From Deinococcus sp. (GTDB taxonomy: Bacteria > Deinococcota > Deinococci > Deinococcales > Deinococcaceae), in contig JAQBPF010000440.1 of assembly GCA_028287665.1 (NCBI GenBank), forward strand, positions 1 to 14,666: a stretch of 14,666 bases of DNA. The letters are read 5' to 3'. How positions within the stretch are numbered: position 1 is the first letter of the stretch; the number at the start of each line of letters is the position of its first letter. Of this stretch, positions 1 through 6,458 are shown in pieces. Below the pieces are notes generated by a model. The model had not been told where the DNA came from, did not search any database, and saw nothing but the letters and a program-made list of their open reading frames with translations. Position numbers and translations under genes: made by a program.

Positions 1-1
1 C

Positions 2-280
2 ACCATCAATCTGGCCACCGAATATCAGAACTTTGAGGCGGGCGTGAAGACCACCGGAGCCTCCCTGAAACTGCTGACCAGCAAGGCCGCCAGTTATGGT
101 GGGGTCAGCGGGCAGGAACGCGAGTACGCCTTGACCCTCAAGGAAGGCCAACTGCGTCTGCGCGTGTGGTACGGCAACGGGGCCAAAAATATCTACTCCT
201 TCCAGCTGACCGATACGCCTGCCCGCTACGCGGCTGCCACTGCCACCTTCAGCAAAATTCTGGGCAGCGTCCGTTTCTGA
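2..280 (+). CDS. 3' end of an unrecognised gene, possibly PsbP/DcrB-like
   Basis: The reading frame is open from the first bases of the window and stops at TGA 278-280, so only the last 92 or so residues are present. The first in-frame GTG (44) is unlikely to be the start because coding-like sequence (TINLATEYQNFEAG) continues upstream of it. The fragment is a mixed alpha/beta C-terminus. It ends in a pattern of a polar strand, then a helix containing TPARYAAATATF, then ILGSVRF. That ending resembles PsbP/DUF1795 (DcrB-fold) secreted proteins, but this is a weak resemblance seen by eye and I would not assign a function. The next gene begins 35 bp downstream on the same strand, so the two may be co-transcribed. 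Confidence 0.6.
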   Translation, partial: TINLATEYQNFEAGVKTTGASLKLLTSKAASYGGVSGQEREYALTLKEGQLRLRVWYGNGAKNIYSFQLTDTPARYAAATATFSKILGSVRF

Positions 281-315
281 CACAACTGGTGTGCCGGAGC
301 GGTGTACGGTAAGCC

Positions 316-1029
316 ATGCAGCGCAATCTGATCACCACTCTGGCGTGTCTGTCTTCGGCCATCCTCGCTTCGGTCGCGTGTGCAGGCAATCGGCTGGAGA
401 TCACGCGGGTCGCCTTCTCGCCCTCCAGTCACCGTGTCTCGGCCGTCACTTCCGGTGAGCTGGACGGCAGTGGATTCGGGGCCGCTCAGGTTGATGTGCT
501 GAATACCCTGACGGGCGCTCCGATCTACAGCGCCAAAAGAGACGCCGAAACAACGGCTGCGGCCGTGAGAGCGCAGTTGTTGGCTTCTTCCGCTGTGGTC
601 AGGGTGTTGGCTCAATCTGGCCTGAATCCGGGCCTGACCTCCACGCCGCGTTACCGCCGGGTCTATCCCACGGCCTATGCCTCCTGGTCAGATGGAATCG
701 GGGCCGGACAGAGCCGGACCACGTCTGTATCGTTGTGGACAGCGGGGATTTTCGCGCCCATCAAGCTCAGCGTGTTCCGGCTGCCGTCCAACTGCCCACA
801 GGATTACCTGAACCCCGGCGATGTTCCGTCCGGCTTCCGCCTGAGCGTGCGGGGGCGCGTGGTGTATCAGGACAAGGTGCTGCCTGCCTCCCGAACCTGC
901 GCGGCCCGCTATAGCCTGGAGCGGGTGGATGTGCGTGGCAACCGCGCCCTCTTCACCTTGCGGGCGTATGGGCCGGGATTTGAAGGCCCGGACGCCGATC
1001 CGGTGTTTGTGGCTGTGCCCCTCAACTAG
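316..1029 (+). CDS. Secreted DUF2259-family protein
   Basis: A 237-residue protein with a Sec signal peptide: basic start MQRN, hydrophobic core at 5-21 and probable cleavage after A23 (ACA-G). The -3 position before C22 is Ser, so a lipobox is unlikely. The segment just after cleavage (ITRVAFSPSSHRVS, then DGSGF, then a VDVLNT strand) matches the DUF2259 predicted-secreted family, whose hallmark is FSPDG followed by DGSGFP. Two cysteines, in SNCPQ and RTCAA, could form a disulfide. The function of DUF2259 is unknown to me. A TANNNT hexamer (TACGGT, 305-310) lies 5 nt before the ATG and there is no clear Shine-Dalgarno, so it could be leaderless, or it could be read through from the gene 35 bp upstream. 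It converges with the next gene, with only two bases between the stop codons. Confidence 0.8.
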   Translation: MQRNLITTLACLSSAILASVACAGNRLEITRVAFSPSSHRVSAVTSGELDGSGFGAAQVDVLNTLTGAPIYSAKRDAETTAAAVRAQLLASSAVVRVLAQSGLNPGLTSTPRYRRVYPTAYASWSDGIGAGQSRTTSVSLWTAGIFAPIKLSVFRLPSNCPQDYLNPGDVPSGFRLSVRGRVVYQDKVLPASRTCAARYSLERVDVRGNRALFTLRAYGPGFEGPDADPVFVAVPLN

Positions 1030-1035
1030 GCCTAG
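1026..1035. repeat. Perfect 10-bp palindrome spanning both stop codons
   Basis: CTAGGCCTAG contains the TAG stop of the DUF2259 gene on the plus strand and the TAG stop of the fusion gene on the minus strand. There is no room for a separate terminator between the genes, and no T-rich hairpin is visible within 40 bp on either side. Confidence 0.6.
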
Positions 1036-2705
1036 AGCTGGCCGGTTACTCCCTGCATCACCTTCCGAACGGCGTCCAGTTCATCTTTGTTGATGGAGTG
1101 GCCCAGCCCCGGATACACGCGTGCATCTACCTGTGCGCCGCGCGATTTGAGGTGGTCGGCACTGGCCTGAAACCGGCTCAGGGGAATGTGGGCATCGTCG
1201 GGCGCGACCCCCATAAATACGGGTGTGCCTGCCAGATCGCCGCTCTGGTTCAGCGTAATCAGGCCGCCGCTGAGCGCCACCACACCGCCCAGGCGTTGCC
1301 CCTGTGCCGCAGCGCGGCTGGCATATTCCAGTGCCAGACACGCGCCCTGCGAAAAGCCGCCCAGGACAACGTTCTGAGCTGGAATACCCTGTGCTTCCAG
1401 GGCGTCCAGCACCGCGCGCACGCTGGCCAGTGCCTGATCCAGATGGGGCTGGTTCTGGGCTAGGGGAGCCAGGAAGGACTGTGGATACCAGCTGTTGCCC
1501 TCGGCCTGGGGGGCCAGGTAGGCAAATGCACTGAGGTTCAGGTCATCCGCCAGAGTCAGAATGTCGGACGCCGTGCCGCCCCGTCCGTGAAGCAGGACCA
1601 TCGCCACCCGCGCGTCGGCCAGGGGACGGCCAGCCGTATAGACCTGCACGCCGCCGTCTGCCTCTGGCTGCGCCGATTCCGGTTCAGATGCGGCACTCAG
1701 GTCGCGGCTGCCAATGGTGACTCCATATTCGCGGCTGACGATTTTGGGCACATGGGCCTCGATTGCTGGGCGCTGGGCCTCGAACCACGCGGGCAGTTTC
1801 AGGTGTTTGCCCAGCTCACTCACAGGTTCGTCGTCTGGGAATCCGGGGGCATCGGTGGCAATCTCAAACAGGACGCCGTTGGGTTCCCGGAAATAGATGG
1901 AATGAAAATACTGGCGGTCCTGCACAGGCGTGGGCCGGAAGCCTGCTTCGGTCAGCGAGTCCAGGTAGGCCAACTGCTCGGCGTCGTTGCGGGTCCGCAG
2001 GGCCACCTGATGTACGCTGCCTGCCCCAAAGGTGCCGCGTGGCTGGCCGGGCCGGGCCACCACATCCACAAACAGGCCCACGCCACTGCCACTGCCCCGG
2101 AAGCGGGTGCGCTGGCCCGCGCTGTCCTGCTCCGTCCCCTCTTCTGTAAAGCCCAGTTGCCCCACCAACAGTTCCCGCACAGGTTGGGTGTCACCGACCC
2201 AGGCTGTAACTGAGTGAAAGCCGCGCAGTTCATGTTCGGCGGGCACGGGTGAATCCGGCCAGGGCTGCACGGGTTGACCGTCATCGAACACCAGCTCGAC
2301 CCAGGTGCCGTCCGGGTCTTCCAGTGTCAGCACGCGCTCGCCAAATCGCAGTTCTTCCTTCAGGGCAAAACCGTCTGCGGTCAGTCGCCCGCGCCAGTAG
2401 CCCTCAGAGGCACGCGGCGCGCTGTAGGCGGTGGCCACGACCTCCCCGTTCCCGCGCACGCCCTTTTTGGCACCGGGCCAGGGAAAGTGCGTCATGATCG
2501 TGCCGGGCTGCCCGGTGAGGTCGCCGTAATACAGGTGATAGGTGCCGGGATCGTCAAAATTGACCGTGACCTTGACCAGCCGTTGCCCCAGGGTCTGCGA
2601 ATAAAAGTCAATGTTGCGTTGAGGGTCTTGCGCCATCACAGTGACGTGGTGGAGCCCCTGTACAGGCGAAGTGCCGGGAGCCGAGAAGGAAGTCTGAGAG
2701 GTCAT
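1032..2705 (-). CDS. Fused ring-cleaving dioxygenase (VOC, MhqO-like) and alpha/beta hydrolase (MhqD-like)
   Basis: A 557-residue two-enzyme fusion. Residues about 15-325 are two vicinal-oxygen-chelate repeats of the ring-cleaving dioxygenase (MhqO/LinE-like) type. The likely Fe(II) ligands are H20 (GLHHVT), H232 (SVHQVAL) and E281 (LFEIATDAPGF). A 25-residue A/E/S/P-rich linker (about 333-355) leads to a phospholipase/carboxylesterase domain at 355-557, with HGRGG at 373-377, nucleophile S452 (GGFSQGA), D503 or D504 (APDDAHI) and H536 (GLGHSI). In Bacillus the separate homologues detoxify hydroquinones: one opens the ring and the other probably hydrolyses a product. A cytoplasmic location is expected, as there is no signal. 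I chose ATG 2705 over ATG 2726 because a TACTCT -10 sits 6 nt before 2705 and would lie inside the longer reading. The divergent doxX-like gene and nearby marR gene support the quinone role. Domain calls are firm; substrate is inferred. Confidence 0.88.
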   Translation of the reverse strand: MTSQTSFSAPGTSPVQGLHHVTVMAQDPQRNIDFYSQTLGQRLVKVTVNFDDPGTYHLYYGDLTGQPGTIMTHFPWPGAKKGVRGNGEVVATAYSAPRASEGYWRGRLTADGFALKEELRFGERVLTLEDPDGTWVELVFDDGQPVQPWPDSPVPAEHELRGFHSVTAWVGDTQPVRELLVGQLGFTEEGTEQDSAGQRTRFRGSGSGVGLFVDVVARPGQPRGTFGAGSVHQVALRTRNDAEQLAYLDSLTEAGFRPTPVQDRQYFHSIYFREPNGVLFEIATDAPGFPDDEPVSELGKHLKLPAWFEAQRPAIEAHVPKIVSREYGVTIGSRDLSAASEPESAQPEADGGVQVYTAGRPLADARVAMVLLHGRGGTASDILTLADDLNLSAFAYLAPQAEGNSWYPQSFLAPLAQNQPHLDQALASVRAVLDALEAQGIPAQNVVLGGFSQGACLALEYASRAAAQGQRLGGVVALSGGLITLNQSGDLAGTPVFMGVAPDDAHIPLSRFQASADHLKSRGAQVDARVYPGLGHSINKDELDAVRKVMQGVTGQL

Positions 2706-2740
2706 GCCACTAGAGTAACTTAACATTGAACGATTTTAAA
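2706..2740 (-). promoter_or_regulatory. Leaderless promoter of the dioxygenase-hydrolase fusion
   Basis: On the minus strand, TTTAAA (2735-2740) and TACTCT (2712-2717) are separated by 17 bp, followed by AGTGGC and the ATG at 2705. Transcription would start at or next to the ATG. No ribosome binding site is present, which fits leaderless translation. It lies in the divergent region shared with the DoxX-like gene, where a MarR operator would be expected. Confidence 0.55.
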
Positions 2741-2767
2741 GATGGGGCTGGAGTTGGATGTTTGTCG

Positions 2768-2797
2768 CCTGAACGAACGCTGAAGACTGGGTTCAGG
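2768..2797. promoter_or_regulatory. Inverted repeat in the divergent region, candidate operator
   Basis: CCTGAAC (2768-2774) and GTTCAGG (2791-2797) form a perfect 7-bp inverted repeat with a 16-nt centre, between the two divergent genes. It could be a regulator site or an mRNA hairpin in the DoxX leader. Arms this long with a loop this size are not rare by chance in 200 bp, so the assignment is tentative. Confidence 0.25.
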
Positions 2798-2900
2798 GGT
2801 TGGGCAAGAACAACAGGCTGGGCAGGGCAGAAGTCTGGTGGCGAGTCATCAGAATGGGAGGTGGAGGCCCAAGTCAGCACAGAAGCTCGTGCGCGGGGCT

Positions 2901-2906
2901 GGGAGG
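2901..2906 (+). promoter_or_regulatory. Ribosome binding site that sets the DoxX-like start
   Basis: GGGAGG lies 8 nt before ATG 2915. The reading frame is open back to 2726, but this site, and the lack of recognisable protein sequence upstream, make 2915 the start. Confidence 0.8.
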
Positions 2907-2914
2907 AATTCTGT

Positions 2915-3460
2915 ATGAGTGACCATCATGACCGCCACAGCCCACCGACTTTTGCGGGGCGTCTCAACCGTCTTGATACTGCCATCGTCGGTTGGTTCGG
3001 ACGGCACGGCATCACGCTGCTTCGCCTCTCGCTGGGCCTGGTCTTTTTCTGGTTCGGTATTCTGAAATTCTTTCCCGGCCTCAGCACCGCCGAAGGGTTG
3101 GCGACCCGGACCATTTCGGTGCTGACCTTTGGCCAAGTGCCTGCCCCCGTCAGCTTGCCCGTGCTGGCTTTGTGGGAATGCCTGATCGGCCTGGGCCTGC
3201 TGTCGGGGCGCTTCCTGCGGGCCACCCTGTTGCTGCTGTTCGCGCAGATGGCCGGAACCTTTTTGCCTCTGCTGTTCTTCCCCTCCGAGACCTTCAAAAT
3301 TTTCCCCTTCGTGCCGACTCTGGAAGGGCAGTACATCATCAAAAACGTCGTGATCATTTCTGCGGCGTTGGTGGTGGGGTCTACCGCACGTGGCGGACGC
3401 CTGATCACGGACCGCAGAGCCGCGCGGGTGGCCGAAGACATTCAGGCGCACCGTTCGTAA
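2915..3460 (+). CDS. DoxX-like four-helix inner-membrane protein
   Basis: A 181-residue membrane protein with four predicted helices at about 33-52, 79-97, 101-121 and 140-156. A polar histidine-rich N-terminus (MSDHHDRHS) and a basic C-terminus flank them. The RLSLGLVFFWFGILKFFPG segment in helix 1 and the GQYIIKN segment before helix 4 are typical of the DoxX/DUF417 (YkgB-like) group. The B. subtilis relative MhqP belongs to the quinone-responsive mhqNOP operon, and other DoxX proteins are linked to oxidant stress. The biochemical role is not established. It is transcribed divergently from the dioxygenase-hydrolase fusion and convergently toward the marR-type gene. That neighbourhood is the main evidence for a role in quinone or electrophile stress. 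Confidence 0.82.
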   Translation: MSDHHDRHSPPTFAGRLNRLDTAIVGWFGRHGITLLRLSLGLVFFWFGILKFFPGLSTAEGLATRTISVLTFGQVPAPVSLPVLALWECLIGLGLLSGRFLRATLLLLFAQMAGTFLPLLFFPSETFKIFPFVPTLEGQYIIKNVVIISAALVVGSTARGGRLITDRRAARVAEDIQAHRS

Positions 3461-3513
3461 ACGGCAGTCGGAAGTGGCTTCTGGGTGCACAGCAACAGAA
3501 GTTCAATCCGAAG

Positions 3514-3555
3514 GAACCCAGGGGTCTCCGGCGGTCACTGGAAGCCGCTGGGTTC
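3514..3555. terminator. Hairpin between convergent doxX-like and marR genes
   Basis: GAACCCAG (3514-3521) pairs perfectly with CTGGGTTC (3548-3555), and an inner CGGC/GCCG (3529-3532 with 3544-3547) can extend the stem across a bulge. The downstream flank (ATTCAACC) is not a U-tract, so termination here would be non-canonical. The rest of the 142-bp gap shows nothing else. Confidence 0.35.
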
Positions 3556-3602
3556 ATTCAACCGGACAAATTGTACGGTAGACGCTGTTCGCTCAACTCA
3601 CC

Positions 3603-4127
3603 TTACGGATTGGTCCCCGTGGGCTCCACAGTTCCTGCGCCCCGTTTGCGCGTCTTTGGGTGCGTCTTGTTCTCGCGGTCGGCGAGGCCCAGGCCCAATT
3701 TGCGCGTCAGGGCCGCCAACTGAATCAGTTCTTCCGGTGTCAGGATGGTAAAGACGTCGTGGATGCCGTGCACATGCTGGGGCAGCACGCTTTCTATCAG
3801 GGCTTCCCCTTGCGGCGTCAGCGACACGTTCACCACCCGCCGGTCCACCGGGTCGCGGTCCCGGCGGACCAACTGATCGCGCTCCAGATTGTCGATGACC
3901 ATCGTGAGATTGCCGCTGGAACGCAAGATCTTGTCGGCCAGTTGACGCTGGCTCAGGGGGCCGAGGTGATAGAGGGCTTCAATGACCCCAAATTGGCTGA
4001 TGGTGAGGTCGTAGGCGGCCAAATGGCGGTTGGCGGCAACCTCGACGGCATGCGCGGCACGCCAGAGCTTGATGTACGCCTCCAGCGCCCGGCGCTCCTC
4101 GGGCGTTCCAGAGTAACGGGTGGGCAT
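3603..4127 (-). CDS. MarR-family regulator, MhqR-like
   Basis: A 174-residue winged-helix repressor. Helix 1 is around 7-35, the core LTISQFGVIEALYHLGPLSQ spans 41-60, the recognition helix is near SSGNLTMVIDNLERD (70-84), and the wing is RRDRDPVDRRVVNVSLT (88-104). A C-terminal dimerisation helix (about 128-150) is followed by a basic tail. The YHLGPLSQRQLADKIL-SSGN-VIDNLE pattern is that of the MhqR group, whose B. subtilis member represses hydroquinone-detoxification genes. There is no cysteine, so a thiol switch is excluded and ligand sensing is more likely. A longer frame starts at ATG 4244, but that start lies inside the upstream terminator. MPTRYSGTPEERRALEAYIKL also reads as a typical start for this family, so I chose ATG 4127. 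It probably controls the adjacent DoxX-like and dioxygenase-hydrolase genes. Confidence 0.87.
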   Translation of the reverse strand: MPTRYSGTPEERRALEAYIKLWRAAHAVEVAANRHLAAYDLTISQFGVIEALYHLGPLSQRQLADKILRSSGNLTMVIDNLERDQLVRRDRDPVDRRVVNVSLTPQGEALIESVLPQHVHGIHDVFTILTPEELIQLAALTRKLGLGLADRENKTHPKTRKRGAGTVEPTGTNP

Positions 4128-4180
4128 ATGAGGGTCATCCTCAGGGCCAGCGACCAGAAAATCAAGCCAGAATGCCCAGA

Positions 4181-4193
4181 GTGGTGCGACCAC
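4181..4193. promoter_or_regulatory. Short palindrome upstream of marR, candidate autoregulatory site
   Basis: GTGGT-GCG-ACCAC lies about 55 bp before the chosen marR ATG and just after the upstream terminator, where the marR promoter must be. No convincing -10/-35 pair is visible around it. Arms of 5 bp arise readily by chance. Confidence 0.25.
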
Positions 4194-4222
4194 CTTTCTG
4201 ACCTGAGGCGGCACAGCAGGCA

Positions 4223-4269
4223 AAAAAGAGGCTGGGGACGCCATAAATCAGCGCAACCAGCCTCTTTTT
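4223..4269 (-). terminator. Strong bidirectional-type terminator after the aminotransferase gene
   Basis: AAAAAGAGGCTGG (4223-4235) and CCAGCCTCTTTTT (4257-4269) are perfect 13-bp arms with a 21-nt loop. On the minus strand the hairpin ends in a run of T. It starts 20 bp after the aminotransferase stop codon. It separates that gene from marR, which therefore needs its own promoter at about 4128-4222. Confidence 0.85.
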
Positions 4270-4288
4270 GTGCTTGATCCAAACGTGA

Positions 4289-5599
4289 TTAGGCTGTTTG
4301 GCCTGCCCGGTACTCTTCGGTGGCCAGCCGGATACAGGTGGCCACTGCTTTCATGGCTGTAACCACTTCGGCTTCGGGTGGGCGGGTGGGGGCCAGGCGG
4401 ATATTGCGCCCGGTTGAATCTTTGCCGTCCGGAAAGGTGGCCCCGGCAGGCGTGAGGCTGACACCCGCTGCGTCGGCCAGTTGGATGACCCGCGCCGCCA
4501 CAGGCTCGGTGGTATTCAGGCTAATAAAATAGCCGCCCTTGGGGGTGGTCCAGCTGGCGTACTCGCCCGTTTCGCCCAATTCCTCGCCCAGGGTGCTGTA
4601 CACCGCGCGAAACTTGGGTGCAATCAGCCGGGCATGGTCGCGCATCAGGCCTTCGAGTCCGCCCCCGTACTGGGCCAGGAAGCGCACGTGGCGGGCCTGC
4701 TCCAGCTTGTTGGGACCGATGCTCTGTGCGTTCAGGTATTTGGCGGCCCAGGCGATGTTGTCTTCGCTGCTGGCCACAAAGCCGAGGCCGCCGCTGGCAA
4801 AGGTGACCTTGCTGGTGCTGGCGAACACAAAGGCGCGGTCAGGAAATCCGGCGTCGCGGCAGAGGGTGACAAAGTTGACCGGAGTGTCCTGGTCGATGTC
4901 GGAGAGGTGGTGCACGCGGTAGGCGTCATCGGCAAAGATGGTGAAATCTGCCGCCGCCGCCTTGATTCCCGCCAACTTGGCCGCCTTGGCCGCGCTGATG
5001 CTCTCGCCGCCCGGATTGGAATAGGTGGGAACAAACAGCACGCCTTTGACCGAGGCGTCCCGGCCCGCGATCCGCGCAATGGCGTCCACGTCGGGGCCAT
5101 CGGACTGCATGGCCACGGGCAGCAACTCGAAACCCAGCGTTTGCAACAGCAAAAAGTGACGGTCATAGCCGGGCACGGTCACGATAATCTTGGGTTTCTG
5201 GCTGTCGAGCAATTTGACCCAACTGCCGGTGCTGCCGCGTACGCCGTGAAGCAGGGCAAAACTCAGGAACAGGCCCTGCAACTCCAGGCTGGAATTGTTC
5301 CAGACCAGTACGTTTTCGGCCTTGACATCCAGATAAGCGGCAAACAGCGCCCGTGCACTGGGCAGCCCGTGGACGCCGCCCGGATAGTTCCGCAGGTCCA
5401 GTCCGTCCTCGTGGGTGTCGGCGGCTCCAAGCGTGGTCAGCAGGCCGTTGGACAGGTCAAAGTCGGCGTCGCTGGGTTGCCCACGCTGCATATTCAGCTT
5501 GAGCTTTTGTGTCAGAAGCTCTGAATAAGCGGCCTGTGCTTGCGCCAGGCCTGACTGCGCCGAGGCAGAACCGGCTGGGATGGTCGCGTCCGTTGTCAT
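4289..5599 (-). CDS. PLP-dependent aspartate aminotransferase-like protein (AspT/Ic group)
   Basis: A 436-residue fold-type I PLP enzyme. Motifs in order: MQRGQPS (37-43), DLRNYPGGVHGLPSAR (68-82), WNNSSLELQG (100-109), PGYDRHF (143-149), DGPDVD (167-172), PTYSNPGG (191-198), FADDAYRVHH (222-231), the Schiff-base lysine K264 in STSK, SIGPNK (293-298), GGYFISL (355-361), LTPAGATFP (382-390) and the carboxylate-binding arginine in RNIRLAPT (398-405). This motif set is that of the aspartate aminotransferase subgroup first recognised in Corynebacterium AspT (often Pfam Asp_aminotransf), rather than classical AspC or MocR, since there is no DNA-binding domain. The expected reaction is aspartate + 2-oxoglutarate to oxaloacetate + glutamate in the cytoplasm. 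The start is ATG 5599, just after a TACCCT -10. It is a single-gene unit ended by the strong hairpin at 4223-4269. Confidence 0.88.
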   Translation of the reverse strand: MTTDATIPAGSASAQSGLAQAQAAYSELLTQKLKLNMQRGQPSDADFDLSNGLLTTLGAADTHEDGLDLRNYPGGVHGLPSARALFAAYLDVKAENVLVWNNSSLELQGLFLSFALLHGVRGSTGSWVKLLDSQKPKIIVTVPGYDRHFLLLQTLGFELLPVAMQSDGPDVDAIARIAGRDASVKGVLFVPTYSNPGGESISAAKAAKLAGIKAAAADFTIFADDAYRVHHLSDIDQDTPVNFVTLCRDAGFPDRAFVFASTSKVTFASGGLGFVASSEDNIAWAAKYLNAQSIGPNKLEQARHVRFLAQYGGGLEGLMRDHARLIAPKFRAVYSTLGEELGETGEYASWTTPKGGYFISLNTTEPVAARVIQLADAAGVSLTPAGATFPDGKDSTGRNIRLAPTRPPEAEVVTAMKAVATCIRLATEEYRAGQTA

Positions 5600-5611
5600 G
5601 CCTTTAGGGTA
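5600..5611 (-). promoter_or_regulatory. Leaderless -10 element of the aminotransferase gene
   Basis: On the minus strand TACCCT (5606-5611) is followed by AAAGGC and the ATG at 5599. This is the same TANNNT-N6-ATG layout as the fusion gene and the M3 peptidase gene. No clear -35 is seen. Confidence 0.5.
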
Positions 5612-5717
5612 ACGGTCTGAACCCGGTGCTGCACCAGGTTATGTAGGGCGGCTGGGTCACTTGCCCCTGAACTTCGGGTCTTTCTTGCTCGTCTGGCGGC
5701 GTAACGAATCTGATTTT

Positions 5718-5747
5718 TGTTAATATTCTTACATCTCTCCAGAGATG
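5718..5747 (+). promoter_or_regulatory. Extended -10 promoter and 16-bp palindrome ahead of the NYN-queA operon
   Basis: TGTTAATAT (5718-5726) is an extended -10 (TGN plus TAATAT) in the only AT-rich patch of this intergenic region. No good -35 is visible. Immediately downstream is CATCTCT-CC-AGAGATG (5732-5747), with perfect 7-bp arms covering the predicted start of transcription. It could be an operator or a hairpin at the 5' end of the mRNA. Confidence 0.45.
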
Positions 5748-5790
5748 ACCGACCTATGCTTCTTGGCGCGTCCACCCAAGGGCGTTTGAA

Positions 5791-5843
5791 TTTTTCCCAT
5801 TTCCGTTTCTGTTCACCCTTTCTATCTGTCCTTTCATTCTGCC
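5791..5843 (+). other. Pyrimidine-rich leader tract upstream of the NYN gene
   Basis: About 45 of 53 bases are C or T, in a genome whose coding strands are G-rich. It lies in the inferred 5' leader (about 145 nt) between the promoter and the ribosome binding site. It should be largely unstructured RNA and is a possible protein- or ribonuclease-binding site. Confidence 0.45.
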
Positions 5844-5864
5844 GCAACCAGCGGCCCCCCCAAC

Positions 5865-5870
5865 AGGAGA
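5865..5870 (+). promoter_or_regulatory. Ribosome binding site of the NYN gene
   Basis: AGGAGA lies 7 nt before ATG 5878 and fixes this start. It is one of the few clear Shine-Dalgarno sites in the window. Confidence 0.8.
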
Positions 5871-5877
5871 ATTTCCA

Positions 5878-6441
<564 letters not shown>

Positions 6442-6458
6442 GCGCAGCCCGCTGAACC

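Noticed and set aside
2706..2726. ATG 2726 as start of the dioxygenase-hydrolase gene (seven more residues).
   Set aside because: It would place the TACTCT -10 inside the coding sequence, it has no ribosome binding site, and the extra residues add nothing recognisable.
2726..2914. A longer DoxX-like protein starting at 2726.
   Set aside because: The extra 63 residues lack family resemblance and overlap the divergent promoter, while GGGAGG sits 8 nt before ATG 2915.
4481..5524. A 347-residue plus-strand frame antisense to the aminotransferase.
   Set aside because: It is complementary to an intact PLP enzyme, has no recognisable domain and no ribosome binding site.
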